NCBI RefSeq assembly: GCF_002021565.1
Contig: NZ_MSZX01000001.1
Coordinates: 372,027 to 436,026, forward strand
DNA from: Paenibacillus selenitireducens
Lineage (GTDB): Bacteria > Bacillota > Bacilli > Paenibacillales > Paenibacillaceae
Direction: 5' to 3'
DNA: 64,000 nucleotides
The notes under the pieces were generated by a model. The model saw nothing but the letters and a program-made list of their open reading frames with translations, did no database searches and was not told the origin of the DNA. Numbering within the stretch: the stretch's first letter is position 1; each line of letters begins with the position of its first letter. Positions 39,563-48,212 of the stretch are shown in pieces. A program made the position numbers and the translations under genes.

Positions 39563-41023
39563 ATGGTGGACACAGCGTCTCGTCACGTTGTTGTCATTGG
39601 TGGAGGCATAAGCGGACTTAGTTCCGCTTTTTATTTGCATAAATTTAGTGTTGAGCAAGGGATGGACCTGACGATTTCGGTTATTGAACGAGATCAACAT
39701 TTTGGCGGACAATTCATGACATTACATAAAGACGGCTTTGTTATCGAGAAAGGTCCTGACTCTTTCCATGCCCCAAATGAATCGATGATGGAGCTTATTT
39801 CGGATTTGGATCTAGAAGACGAGCTAGTCGCCGCAAGTTCAGACCTCGATCGCACGTATATTTTGCATCGTGGGGAACTTCAAAAGTTACCCCAAGGAAT
39901 CTCGCTCGGGATCCCGACACATATCAAGCCGTTATTCAAGACAAATCTGTTATCTTTTCCGGGGAAATTGCGAGCTGGCATGGATCTCTTCATCCCCAAG
40001 CGGATGGATGATTATGATGAATCTGTTGGGTCATTTCTAGAACGCAGACTCGGTCAAGAGGTGTTGGAAAATATTGCGGAACCGCTGCTTACGGGCATCT
40101 ATGCCGGTGATACGTACAAGCTTAGTCTTCAGGCAACCTTCCCGCAATTCGGTGAGATCGAGAAGACGCATGGCAGCCTAATCCGTGGGATGAAATCAAT
40201 AGCAGGGACAAGAGGTCCTTTGGATTTATCCGGTCCGTCAGATGACGTTCAGACTAGCAAAAGGCTAACCTTTCGCCAAGGCATGCAATCGATAGCTCAT
40301 TCGTTAGTGCATTACCTGCATCCCCAAGTGAATTTGATACAAAATACTTGTGTAACTGCCATTGAACGTGTCGAAAAGTCACTAGAGGATGCAGAAGCAC
40401 GCAATACGTATCAAATCGTGTTAGATAGCGGTAAAGTGTTGTCAGCAGCAGCGGTGATCTTGACGACTCCGACGTACGTTGCTTCTCCATGGTTAGAACC
40501 TTATGTTAGTACACGGATGTTGGATCATGTGCATTATATTTCGGTGGCGAACATCGTGATGGGGTTCGATGCGGCTGACATCCCTCAACCGCTGGAAGGC
40601 TCAGGATTTCTGGTCCCACGGAAAGAGAAACGAAATATTACGGCCTGTACGTGGACATCTAACAAGTGGCCTCATACGACACCGGAGGGGAAAGTTATGC
40701 TTCGCCTCTATGTCGGACGTGAGGGTGACGAGCACAATGTGGATTTGCCAGATGAACAGATGATAGAATTGGTTCGTAAAGATTTAAGGGAAGTATTAGG
40801 AATTGAGGCTGCGCCCGTATTGACGGAAATTACAAGATTAAAGGATTCCATGCCTCAATATCCTGTGGGTCACTTGAATGCGCTTGAGCGCTTAAGGGAA
40901 GAGATGGCTGTGGAGCTGCCGGGAATTGAAGTTGCAGGTTCGGGGTATGAGGGGGTTGAGGTCCCTGATTGTGTTCGCCAAGGGCGGAATGCTGCTGCGA
41001 AGATCATTCAATTTATACAGTAA
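39563..41023 (+). CDS. hemY: Coproporphyrinogen III oxidase (protoporphyrinogen-oxidase-type flavoprotein)
   Basis: The 486-residue FAD enzyme (HemY, CgoX) oxidises coproporphyrinogen III. FAD-binding motif VVVIGGGISGLSSAFYL is at 9-25; GFVIEKGPDSFHAPNE near 67, the LLTGIYAGDTYKLSLQA stretch near 178, and the C-terminal FAD-contact region VAGSGYEGVEVPDCVRQGR near 457 are present. The last gene of hemEHY, seven bases after hemH. AAAGGAAG precedes the ATG. It needs no partner domain and is soluble or peripheral at the membrane. No terminator is clear after it; the next gene starts 123 bases later. Confidence 0.96.
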   Translation: MVDTASRHVVVIGGGISGLSSAFYLHKFSVEQGMDLTISVIERDQHFGGQFMTLHKDGFVIEKGPDSFHAPNESMMELISDLDLEDELVAASSDLDRTYILHRGELQKLPQGISLGIPTHIKPLFKTNLLSFPGKLRAGMDLFIPKRMDDYDESVGSFLERRLGQEVLENIAEPLLTGIYAGDTYKLSLQATFPQFGEIEKTHGSLIRGMKSIAGTRGPLDLSGPSDDVQTSKRLTFRQGMQSIAHSLVHYLHPQVNLIQNTCVTAIERVEKSLEDAEARNTYQIVLDSGKVLSAAAVILTTPTYVASPWLEPYVSTRMLDHVHYISVANIVMGFDAADIPQPLEGSGFLVPRKEKRNITACTWTSNKWPHTTPEGKVMLRLYVGREGDEHNVDLPDEQMIELVRKDLREVLGIEAAPVLTEITRLKDSMPQYPVGHLNALERLREEMAVELPGIEVAGSGYEGVEVPDCVRQGRNAAAKIIQFIQ

Positions 41024-41146
41024 CGTTATACGTTAGCTTATTCCTCACTTGTTGTGCGAAAGAGTACTATTTCATTCCACATTATTGATATAATGAGAAA
41101 AGGTACATGGTACTTACCCTAAAAAATACCATTGTGAGGAGCAAGT

Positions 41147-42550
41147 ATGTATATAACGCGAAGCGATGCCCATCGGGCCAAAAAAACAAGAAAAAAACGA
41201 AAAATACGCATGTTGCTGACTGTCAATCTAATTATGCTTGCCATCATTATTGGGCTTGGTGGACTCTATCTGGCTAATCAACGGAGCGAGAGTCCGCAAG
41301 AAGCCAATGCGGTTCAAGATACGAATGCGGGTACAGTTGCCAAGCCAGATGATTCACCCGAAGGGGATGGAGCGGATCAGACAGGTACGGAAGAGACCGT
41401 GGAGCCAGAAGATGCTGCTACCAATCATCCTGCGGAGGATACGGAGACAGGCACAACGTCCCCTGCGACGAATGAAGGAGCTGGGGCAAATAAGGAGCAG
41501 CCTTCATCGGATAAGAACGGGGACGGACAAGATCATCCCGCCGTCACTAAGAAACCGGTAACGGATAACAAGATCCAAGCGGTATTGCCCGAAGGAGACG
41601 GACTTTTATTTTCATTTGTCGGAGATATTCAAATGTCAGGTAAAGTGGATGAAATCATGCGGAAGAATGGTTATGATTTTCCTTTTCAGTATGCGAAGTC
41701 GCTTTTCCAGAAGGATGATTTGACGGTAGCCAATTTAGAGACACCGATTACCGTAGGTGGACTGGCCGAGACGGACAAACAATTCGTCTTTAAATCGTCA
41801 CCTGACTCTGCCGCTGCGCTGCATAACGCAGGCATTGATGTCGTTACATTAGCCAATAACCATGTGTTAGATCAAGGGGTTAGCGGCTTAAAGGATACGA
41901 TCCAACACTTGGATAGCGCGAATGTTCAACACGTGGGAGCAGGGAATAATGACGACGAAGCTTATACGATAAAATATGTGGAGCGCAAAGGAAAGCGTGT
42001 TGCCATCCTTGGGTTTTCCCGGGTTGTGCCAAAGGCAAGTTGGAAGGCGGGTCCGAAGAATGCTGGGGTAGCGGAAACCTATAATTCGACCAAGGCTGTG
42101 GCTCAAATTAAAGAAGCTCGCAAACAAGCCGATATTGTCATCGTTATGGTGCACTGGGGCATTGAAAAGGCAGAGACGCCGAATCAGATCCAGAAGCAGC
42201 TTGCACATGAATATGTGGATGCCGGTGCTGATTTGGTGATTGGCAGTCATCCTCACGTTCTGCAAGGGATGGAACAATATAAAGGAAAGTGGATTGCATA
42301 TAGTCTAGGCAACTTTATCTTTACACGATCAACGAACCCGATGACATGGGAGACTGCGGTGCTTCAGGTTACCTATAATTCCGACGGTAGTTACGCATTG
42401 AAATTGATTCCTTATCATGCGAATCTCGGGCAAGCTGTCCCGATGGATGAAGCGAACGGCTCGAAGCTCCTGCAGCGAGTTTCAGGCTTATCGCAAAGCA
42501 TGGGCGCAGGAATTCGCAATGACGGGCTTGTCGGTACGATAACTCGATGA
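41147..42550 (+). CDS. CapA-family (poly-gamma-glutamate capsule type) metallophosphatase
   Basis: The 467-residue protein has a lysine/arginine-rich start, a membrane helix (about 22-44), a long low-complexity linker rich in Glu, Asp, Thr and Pro (about 47-145), and a CapA domain (about 155-440). LFSFVGDIQMSGKV near 156, VANLETPIT near 195, DVVTLANNHVLDQG near 232, VHWGIEKAE near 330 and DLVIGSHPHVLQGME near 360 carry the metal sites. CapA-type proteins handle capsule or wall polymer; bacterial copies occur without capsule genes, as here. GAGGAG before the ATG. Confidence 0.92.
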   Translation: MYITRSDAHRAKKTRKKRKIRMLLTVNLIMLAIIIGLGGLYLANQRSESPQEANAVQDTNAGTVAKPDDSPEGDGADQTGTEETVEPEDAATNHPAEDTETGTTSPATNEGAGANKEQPSSDKNGDGQDHPAVTKKPVTDNKIQAVLPEGDGLLFSFVGDIQMSGKVDEIMRKNGYDFPFQYAKSLFQKDDLTVANLETPITVGGLAETDKQFVFKSSPDSAAALHNAGIDVVTLANNHVLDQGVSGLKDTIQHLDSANVQHVGAGNNDDEAYTIKYVERKGKRVAILGFSRVVPKASWKAGPKNAGVAETYNSTKAVAQIKEARKQADIVIVMVHWGIEKAETPNQIQKQLAHEYVDAGADLVIGSHPHVLQGMEQYKGKWIAYSLGNFIFTRSTNPMTWETAVLQVTYNSDGSYALKLIPYHANLGQAVPMDEANGSKLLQRVSGLSQSMGAGIRNDGLVGTITR

Positions 42551-42579
42551 TTCGATGATTCGATAGGAGGGGATCACGC

Positions 42580-43326
42580 ATGGGATGGAATGAAAATTAT
42601 TGTGTTGCTCATCGCGGCTGGTCAGCCAAAGCGCCTGAGAATACGCTCGCTGCGATACGACTCGCAATGTCAGAACCCTATGTGCAATGGCTTGAAGTCG
42701 ATGTTCAATTATCGAAGGACGGCGTACCCGTCATTATTCATGATTTTTCGTTGGAGCGTACAACCAATGGACGTGGACTCGTACGGGAGAAAACCTTCGC
42801 GGAGCTGAGAGAATTGGATGCGGGCTCTTGGTTCTCCAAGACATATGCCGGAGAGTCGATTCCTACGTTGGAAGAAGTATTGAATGCAACAGTAGGGCGC
42901 CTTCGGCTGAATATCGAGCTCAAAACCGTGGGAGACATGTATCCAGGCCTTGAAGAAAAGGTGATCGATCATGTGTACCGTTATACATTGCAGCATGATG
43001 TGTGCTTGACTTCCTTTGAGCCAAAGGTGGTTCAGCGGCTGAAGAAGTTAGCGCCTCAGCTTCGCGTAGGTCTGATCTATGAATCGCCAAGTGAAGATTA
43101 TGTCGGCATTTGCCGGGCATTAGGGGCAGATTTCTTATCTCTTGATTATAAGTGGTTCAATCAACGGAATACGGCAGAATTGTATCATCACGGCATCGGT
43201 ATGATGGCGTGGACATGTAATCATACGAAAGATATTATACATACGGCATCACTGCATCCAGATTTAATGATCTGTACCAATTATCCAGACCGATGGCGAG
43301 AAGCATTAGGAGAGGGGAAATCGTAA
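42580..43326 (+). CDS. Glycerophosphodiester phosphodiesterase
   Basis: The 248-residue TIM-barrel enzyme frees glycerol-3-phosphate from phosphodiesters. AHRGWSAKAPENT at 9-21 carries the first catalytic His and the metal Glu; LEVDVQLSKDGVPVIIHDFSLERTT near 36-59 (in parts) carries the second His; NIELKTVG near 107 the other Glu. No signal peptide, so it acts in the cytosol. AGGAGGGG precedes the ATG by about nine bases. The FAH-family gene starts four bases after its stop, implying one transcript. A short GATTCGAT repeat lies before its ribosome site and is probably accidental. Confidence 0.95.
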   Translation: MGWNENYCVAHRGWSAKAPENTLAAIRLAMSEPYVQWLEVDVQLSKDGVPVIIHDFSLERTTNGRGLVREKTFAELRELDAGSWFSKTYAGESIPTLEEVLNATVGRLRLNIELKTVGDMYPGLEEKVIDHVYRYTLQHDVCLTSFEPKVVQRLKKLAPQLRVGLIYESPSEDYVGICRALGADFLSLDYKWFNQRNTAELYHHGIGMMAWTCNHTKDIIHTASLHPDLMICTNYPDRWREALGEGKS

Positions 43327-43330
43327 TCAT

Positions 43331-43954
43331 ATGAACTCGAAAATTAGAAACGTATATTGTGTCGGGCGGAATTATCGTCTGCATGCAGCCGAAATGGGCA
43401 ATGAAGTGCCGAAGGAGCCTATGATTTTCTTGAAGCCGACACATGCCGTTGTGGCGATGAATGGCGGCGGGATCGCCTTGCCGCACGATCAAGGCGAGGT
43501 ACACTACGAAGCAGAACTCGTGATTCGCGTAGGTCGCGATTATACGCCAGGCATACATGTCGATGAATTAATTGATGTGATGTCGTTGGGATTGGATTTT
43601 ACCTTGCGGGATGTACAGTCGGTGTGCAAACAAAAAGGACAACCCTGGACTCCAGCGAAGGGCTTCAAAAATTCAGCTCCGATGACGCCTTATGTAGCCT
43701 TTCCCGGCGCAGCCGCTTTGGCGGAACAGGATTTCTCGCTGCGAAAGAACGATGTGGAGGTCCAGCGGGGGAATGTAACAGAGATGATCTTTGATCTCCA
43801 GACGATTGTTGATTATATTGCTGAGCACTACGGTCTTGGCGAAGGCGACCTCATTTTCACGGGTACGCCGGCAGGTGTGGGCCGTGTGGAACAAGGCGAC
43901 AGATTCGAGCTTGTGCTTGCTGAGCAGCGCCTCGATTATTGCGTGATTGACTAG
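43331..43954 (+). CDS. Fumarylacetoacetate hydrolase-family enzyme
   Basis: The 207-residue single-domain FAH protein shows VYCVGRNYRLHAAEMG near 8-23, PMIFLKPTHAVV near 30, HYEAELVIRVGRDY near 58 with the metal-binding Glu pair, GLDFTLRDVQS near 87, PWTPAKGFKNSAPMTPYV near 101, and GDLIFTGTPAGVG near 173. Family members are hydrolases, decarboxylases (oxaloacetate) or isomerases; the short form resembles FAHD1/YisK-like enzymes. The ribosome site GAGAGGGG is about 13 bases before the ATG. It lies between GDPD and the DUF92 gene with close spacing. Confidence 0.93.
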   Translation: MNSKIRNVYCVGRNYRLHAAEMGNEVPKEPMIFLKPTHAVVAMNGGGIALPHDQGEVHYEAELVIRVGRDYTPGIHVDELIDVMSLGLDFTLRDVQSVCKQKGQPWTPAKGFKNSAPMTPYVAFPGAAALAEQDFSLRKNDVEVQRGNVTEMIFDLQTIVDYIAEHYGLGEGDLIFTGTPAGVGRVEQGDRFELVLAEQRLDYCVID

Positions 43955-44008
43955 AAAAAGAGTAGAAGAGCCTACTAACGTCTTCAATGAAGGAGAGTGG
44001 AGAGCATC

Positions 44009-44815
44009 ATGGATTGGCTCATCGGGCTAGGTTGCAGTTCGGTGGTAGCGTATCTCGCTTATCGGAAGCAGTCGTTGTCACAATCCGGCATGTGGGCAGC
44101 CATTGTAATGGGGACGATTTTTTATGCTGCAGGGAGCCTTGTGTGGTACGGGACACTCCTTGCTTTTTTTGTATCCTCAACGGTGTTGTCCAAAGTGAAG
44201 AAGAAGGCGAAAGCCAAATATGAAGAAGCCTATGAGAAAACAGGGCGTCGGGATGCAGGACAGGTGATGGCCAATGGCGGCATTGGTATGGTGCTCTGTC
44301 TCCTGTATGCGATATGGCCGAATCCCATGCTATTCTGGGCATTTATGGGTGTCATGGCGACGGTCACCTCAGATACGTGGGCAACAGAGATTGGCAGCTT
44401 AAGCCGCAAGCAGCCACGTTCTGTCTTAACATGGAAGTCTATCCCTGCAGGAACTTCAGGTGGTGTCTCTGTGCTAGGAACGACTGCAGCTGTTGCAGGG
44501 GGACTGTTCATTGGCAGCGGAATCGTTGTTTTTGAATGGTTGAGCGGTACCGCTCTTGGGAGTGATGTCTTCGTATATCCTCTCGTCGGATTGATTGCGG
44601 GAACGGTAGGTGCCTTTACGGATTCGATCCTCGGAGCCACATGTCAAGTGATGTACCGATGCCCCCATTGCGGCAAAATTGTCGAACGGAAAGACCACTG
44701 CGGATTCCAGACCAAGCAAATTCGCGGTTTGCGCTGGATGAATAATGATGCCGTGAATTTCATCAGTTCCTGTGCAGGAGGGCTTGCTGCCATCCTTGTC
44801 GCGTTAGTGCTATAA
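44009..44815 (+). CDS. DUF92 (TMEM19/VTE6-like) membrane protein
   Basis: The 268-residue protein has about six membrane helices and conserved polar stretches of the DUF92 family: GRRDAGQVMANGGIGMV near 72-88, TVTSDTWATEIGSLSRKQPRSVLT near 114 (in parts), PAGTSGGVSVLGT near 145 and ATCQVMYRCPHCGKIVERKDHCG near 210-232 with zinc-like Cys. Plant members (VTE6) are phytyl-phosphate kinases; a lipid-linked kinase role in bacteria is unproved. Start: ATG at 44009 with GGAGAG just before; the in-frame GTG at 43997 is next to AAGGAG and less fit. The gene is the last of a four-gene run. Confidence 0.9.
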   Translation: MDWLIGLGCSSVVAYLAYRKQSLSQSGMWAAIVMGTIFYAAGSLVWYGTLLAFFVSSTVLSKVKKKAKAKYEEAYEKTGRRDAGQVMANGGIGMVLCLLYAIWPNPMLFWAFMGVMATVTSDTWATEIGSLSRKQPRSVLTWKSIPAGTSGGVSVLGTTAAVAGGLFIGSGIVVFEWLSGTALGSDVFVYPLVGLIAGTVGAFTDSILGATCQVMYRCPHCGKIVERKDHCGFQTKQIRGLRWMNNDAVNFISSCAGGLAAILVALVL

Positions 44816-44829
44816 CGATGAGGGAAAAT

Positions 44830-44862
44830 TTAAACCGCCTAAATGCTAGGCGGTTTTGTTGT
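44830..44862. terminator. Terminator between the DUF92 gene and coaA
   Basis: AAACCGCCTA/TAGGCGGTTT hairpin with T-rich right side and A-rich left side, so it may serve both convergent genes. Confidence 0.9.
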
Positions 44863-44865
44863 TTT

Positions 44866-45786
44866 TTATTTGCGCAGATGAATGGACTGCACTTTATGCT
44901 GCGGCCCCTTCGCTAAGATCAATTTCGCACGCGCTTTGGTCGGTAGAATGTTATCAGTCAAATTGATCTGATTAATATCTTTCCAGATATTCTTAGCAAA
45001 CGTAACCGCTTCGTCTTCTGTTAAATCAATATATCGATGGAAGTATGAGTCCGCATTCTGGAATGCTGTTCCCCGCAAAATAAGGAATCTCTCCAAATAC
45101 CATTGCTCCAAATCGGTTTCAGTGGCGTCTACAAAAATCGAATAATCAAAAAAATCACTTACAAATACCGATGCCGCTCGGCTAACCTGTAATACATTAA
45201 TTCCTTCAACGATAAGGATATCGGGCGTGCGAACTGTTTGTACCTCGTCTTGCACAATGTCATAGACCAGATGGGAATAGATCGGAGCCGTTACCTCAGG
45301 TACGCCTGCTTTGACATCGGATAAGAATTGAATGAGTTTTCGAATATCATAACTCTGCGGAAATCCCTTCTGATGCATCATGCCGCGATCCTGGAGAACC
45401 TGGTTCGGATATAAGAACCCATCTGTTGTTACAATATCTACAGTAGGATGATTATCGTATTCAGACAATAAAGTTTGAAGAAGTCTTGCCGTTGTGCTCT
45501 TCCCAGCTGCAACACTCCCGGCGATCCCGATAATATAGGGAACTTTCGCGGTCGGCTTCTTCAGAAATGCCCCTTCGCATTTTCGAAGCTGCTGTGCTGC
45601 CGTGACTTGGATATTCATGAATTCCGCGAGAGGAAGATAAACATCCGATAGCTCATCCATGGTGATTTGATCGTTGACTCCTTTTAATTGTTCAAATTGC
45701 TCGGGCGTGATCGATAGGATTCGTTGGTCGAATAATTGAGCCCAATCTTTACGTTCGATTGTAATATGAGAACTTCCATTGTACAT
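44866..45786 (-). CDS. coaA: Pantothenate kinase type I
   Basis: The 306-residue enzyme phosphorylates pantothenate, the first step of CoA synthesis. [19 protein letters not shown] near 85-103 is the P-loop; [12 protein letters not shown] near 117, [20 protein letters not shown] near 143, [12 protein letters not shown] near 166 and [11 protein letters not shown] near 189 are CoaA motifs. It is the E. coli-type kinase, subject to CoA feedback in its family. Single gene on the minus strand; the region upstream, up to 46177, is 391 bases and holds the purine riboswitch of the opposite gene. Confidence 0.97.
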   Translation of the reverse strand: MYNGSSHITIERKDWAQLFDQRILSITPEQFEQLKGVNDQITMDELSDVYLPLAEFMNIQVTAAQQLRKCEGAFLKKPTAKVPYIIGIAGSVAAGKSTTARLLQTLLSEYDNHPTVDIVTTDGFLYPNQVLQDRGMMHQKGFPQSYDIRKLIQFLSDVKAGVPEVTAPIYSHLVYDIVQDEVQTVRTPDILIVEGINVLQVSRAASVFVSDFFDYSIFVDATETDLEQWYLERFLILRGTAFQNADSYFHRYIDLTEDEAVTFAKNIWKDINQINLTDNILPTKARAKLILAKGPQHKVQSIHLRK

Positions 45787-45967
45787 AGATTAACCTCTTT
45801 ATCGGTAGATTTTCTGTATACGTAATATCATAACAGACGAAGATGCATTTGAATATTCTGTGAAAATTCTGATAATTATCATTCGGAAAATAGCTTATAT
45901 ATCAAGGGTTACGGGGTTTTGTAATTTATTTTATTGGCAAAATCCGAACATTAATGAGATTTGACCA

Positions 45968-45996
45968 TTGACACATTCGTTAACATTCGATAACAT
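45968..45996 (+). promoter_or_regulatory. Promoter of the riboswitch-controlled gene
   Basis: TTGACA (45968-45973), 17 bases, TAACAT (45991-45996). Transcription would start near 46003, 30 bases before the aptamer. Confidence 0.75.
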
Positions 45997-46032
45997 AGCA
46001 ATGTCAGCGAGAATAAATATAAGATGAATGAG

Positions 46033-46099
46033 ATTCGTATATCCTCGACAATATGGGTTGAGGGTTTCTACAAGGAGCCGTAAATTCCTGTCTACGAAT
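46033..46099 (+). promoter_or_regulatory. Purine riboswitch aptamer, guanine type
   Basis: A 67-base aptamer with all purine-riboswitch parts: P1 ATTCGTA/TACGAAT (46033-46039 with 46093-46099), a P2 arm CCTCGAC-AATATGG-GTTGAGG, the junction TTTCTAC, and a P3 arm with loop CCGTAAA. The specificity base in the P3-P1 junction is C (46092, in TCTA), which in this family means guanine, hypoxanthine or xanthine rather than adenine. The aptamer 3' strand is part of the terminator stem that follows, so ligand binding should free the gene from termination. That ON sense is my reading. Confidence 0.92.
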
Positions 46100-46137
46100 G
46101 GGGCATTGCTATACCCCATTTGCGGACAGTTTTTTTG
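46088..46137 (+). terminator. Riboswitch expression-platform terminator
   Basis: A 16-position stem (46088-46103 with 46114-46129, one mismatch, two wobbles), 10-base loop, and T7. Its left arm contains the C specificity base and the whole P1 3' strand, making it mutually exclusive with the aptamer. Confidence 0.88.
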
Positions 46138-46177
46138 TTGTTATACAACCAAGACGAAGGTACATTAGGAGGATGAA

Positions 46178-47605
46178 ATGAGTAATCAATATGATGTAAT
46201 TGTTGTCGGTGCAGGACCTGCTGGGATTTTTACATGTTATGAACTTACGTTAAAAGCACCACAGCTTCGCGTGCTGTTGATCGATAAAGGCCATGATATT
46301 TACCGCCGCCGTTGTCCCATTCTGGAGGAGAAGATTCAATTGTGCCCACCGGCTGCAGGGAAAAAGGATTTTGCAGGATGCTTGCCAGCTTGTTCGATTA
46401 CAAGTGGATTCGGCGGGGCTGGCGCTTATAGCGATGGGAAATTTAATGTGACGACAGAGTTCGGCGGTTGGATGACGGATTACCTCAGTCCTTCTAAAGT
46501 ATTGGATTTAATCAAATATGTGGATCATATCAATTTGGAGCATGGTGCTACAGAGAGCATTACGGACCCAACGACGGACGTCATTCGTCAAATCGAGCAG
46601 CGTGGATACGCGGCAGGGCTTAAATTGCTCCGCGCACAAGTGAGACATCTCGGGACAGAACAGAACCTTGAGATTTTGAAAGCCATTTTCGAATATTTAA
46701 AAGATCGTGTCGACATGCAGTTCAAGACAGAAGTAGATGATATCCTGACGGATAAAGAGACTCAACAGGTTCGTGGTGTCGTCTTGAAGAACGGTACAGA
46801 GTATAAAGCGGATTCCGTGGTTATTGTCCCAGGCCGGGACGGATCTGCTTGGTTAACGGAAATATTGAAGAAGCGCAAGCTGAAGATGTTCAATAACCAA
46901 GTGGATGTCGGTGTTCGCGTGGAAACTTCAGACGTTGTGATGCGAGAAATCAATGAACATCTCTATGAAGGGAAATTTATTTACAATACATCGGTAGGTA
47001 CACGCGTGAGAACATTCTGCTCGAATCCGTCAGGTCACGTGGTGGTTGAGAACCATAGTGGTGTCATGGCAGCGAATGGCCACTCTTATAAGGATCCGGC
47101 GCTCGGATCCATGAATACGAACTTCGCGCTTCTCGTATCGCATCGATTTACAGAACCGTTCGATAAACCGAACGAGTATGCGCGTGAAATCTGTAAACGA
47201 GCCAATGACCTTTCGAACGGTGGGGTTATCGTCCAGAAGTATGGCGATATTCTTCGCGGTAGACGTTCCACAGAGAATCGGATCCGTGAAGGCTTCCTGG
47301 AGCCAACCTTAAAAGAAGCGGTTCCAGGCGATTTAGGCTTGGTGCTGCCGTACAATACGATGAAGAGCTTAGTGGAGATGGTGCAAGCCTTGGATCACAT
47401 CACACCGGGTCTAGCTTCCGAACACACGCTGTTCTACGGGGTTGAGGCGAAATTCTACTCTGCGCGTCCGAAACTGTCGGAGTCCTTCGAGACGGAGATT
47501 CCAGGTCTGTACTGCGGCGGAGATGGAGCAGGGATTACACGCGGCTTGGCACAAGCAGGTGCAGCGGGCGTCTGGATTGCAAGAAATATTATTGGGCAAG
47601 CATAA
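46178..47605 (+). CDS. COG2509-type FAD-dependent oxidoreductase, purine-riboswitch controlled
   Basis: The 475-residue flavoprotein begins with a dinucleotide-binding motif DVIVVGAGPAGIFTCYEL (5-22) and continues with CPILEEKIQLCPPAAGKKDFAGCLPACS (near 46-73, cysteine-rich), GFGGAGAYSDGKFN near 80 and the C-terminal FAD region GLYCGGDGAGITRGLAQAGAAG near 442 (in parts). These are the features of uncharacterised FAD-dependent dehydrogenases (COG2509). AGGAGG is about six bases before the ATG. The guanine-type riboswitch directly upstream suggests a role in purine oxidation, reduction or salvage. No purine gene is nearby, so the link rests on the riboswitch alone. Confidence 0.93.
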   Translation: MSNQYDVIVVGAGPAGIFTCYELTLKAPQLRVLLIDKGHDIYRRRCPILEEKIQLCPPAAGKKDFAGCLPACSITSGFGGAGAYSDGKFNVTTEFGGWMTDYLSPSKVLDLIKYVDHINLEHGATESITDPTTDVIRQIEQRGYAAGLKLLRAQVRHLGTEQNLEILKAIFEYLKDRVDMQFKTEVDDILTDKETQQVRGVVLKNGTEYKADSVVIVPGRDGSAWLTEILKKRKLKMFNNQVDVGVRVETSDVVMREINEHLYEGKFIYNTSVGTRVRTFCSNPSGHVVVENHSGVMAANGHSYKDPALGSMNTNFALLVSHRFTEPFDKPNEYAREICKRANDLSNGGVIVQKYGDILRGRRSTENRIREGFLEPTLKEAVPGDLGLVLPYNTMKSLVEMVQALDHITPGLASEHTLFYGVEAKFYSARPKLSESFETEIPGLYCGGDGAGITRGLAQAGAAGVWIARNIIGQA

Positions 47606-47626
47606 GCCGAAAGCGATATAAAAGAG

Positions 47627-47662
47627 GGGGCGTTCATTTTTAAGAAATGGACGCCTTTTTTG
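47627..47662 (+). terminator. Terminator of the riboswitch-controlled gene
   Basis: GGCGTTCATTT/AAATGGACGCC (one wobble) followed by TTTTTTG. Confidence 0.92.
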
Positions 47663-47861
47663 TTGCCAAGCCACCGCGTCTATGACATATATCTCAGTTT
47701 GGAGGGGATGGTTTCCGAAAATCGCCGTTCCTTTGTGAACAAAATCGCTCATTTTCACATTATGAATTGCTTTTCATCAGAATCGAACGTACAATTTAGT
47801 TGATGTGGCAAACTATACATAATTTTTCATTTCAACTGAATATGAAACGGGAGGATTTGTT

Positions 47862-48200
47862 ATGAACTTTAACATGTTGTATCAATCCCATGCGGGGTCA
47901 TGGGCAATTCTTATTCTTCTATTTGTAGCAAGCGTGATTTTTAAACGTCAGAAAGTAACACCAATGATCACACGTCTTTTCTACTTAATTATGCTCGGAT
48001 CTGGGATTGGGATGCTCATCGAGTGGAATTTCCCGCTCATGTACGTGATCAAAGGGATCTTAGCCGTCTTCATGATCGGTATGATGGAAATGATCATGGG
48101 CCGCGTGCGTCGGAACCAGCCAACAGGCATGTTCTGGATTATCTTCGTTATTTTGTTGGCGCTCATCGTATGTATGGGATACGGCGTCATCAAGTTCTAA
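47862..48200 (+). CDS. yisL: YisL-like UPF0344 membrane protein
   Basis: The 112-residue protein has four membrane helices and the family phrases SHAGSWAILILLF near 9, FKRQKVTPMITRLFYLIMLGSG near 27 (in parts), and MEMIMGRVRRNQPTG near 76. Function is unknown for the family. A GGGAGG site is about nine bases before the ATG. It is followed after 12 bases by the kbaA-like gene, suggesting one transcript. The 256-base gap before it holds the preceding terminator and an A+T-rich promoter region. Confidence 0.9.
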   Translation: MNFNMLYQSHAGSWAILILLFVASVIFKRQKVTPMITRLFYLIMLGSGIGMLIEWNFPLMYVIKGILAVFMIGMMEMIMGRVRRNQPTGMFWIIFVILLALIVCMGYGVIKF

Positions 48201-48212
48201 GGAGATACGCAA

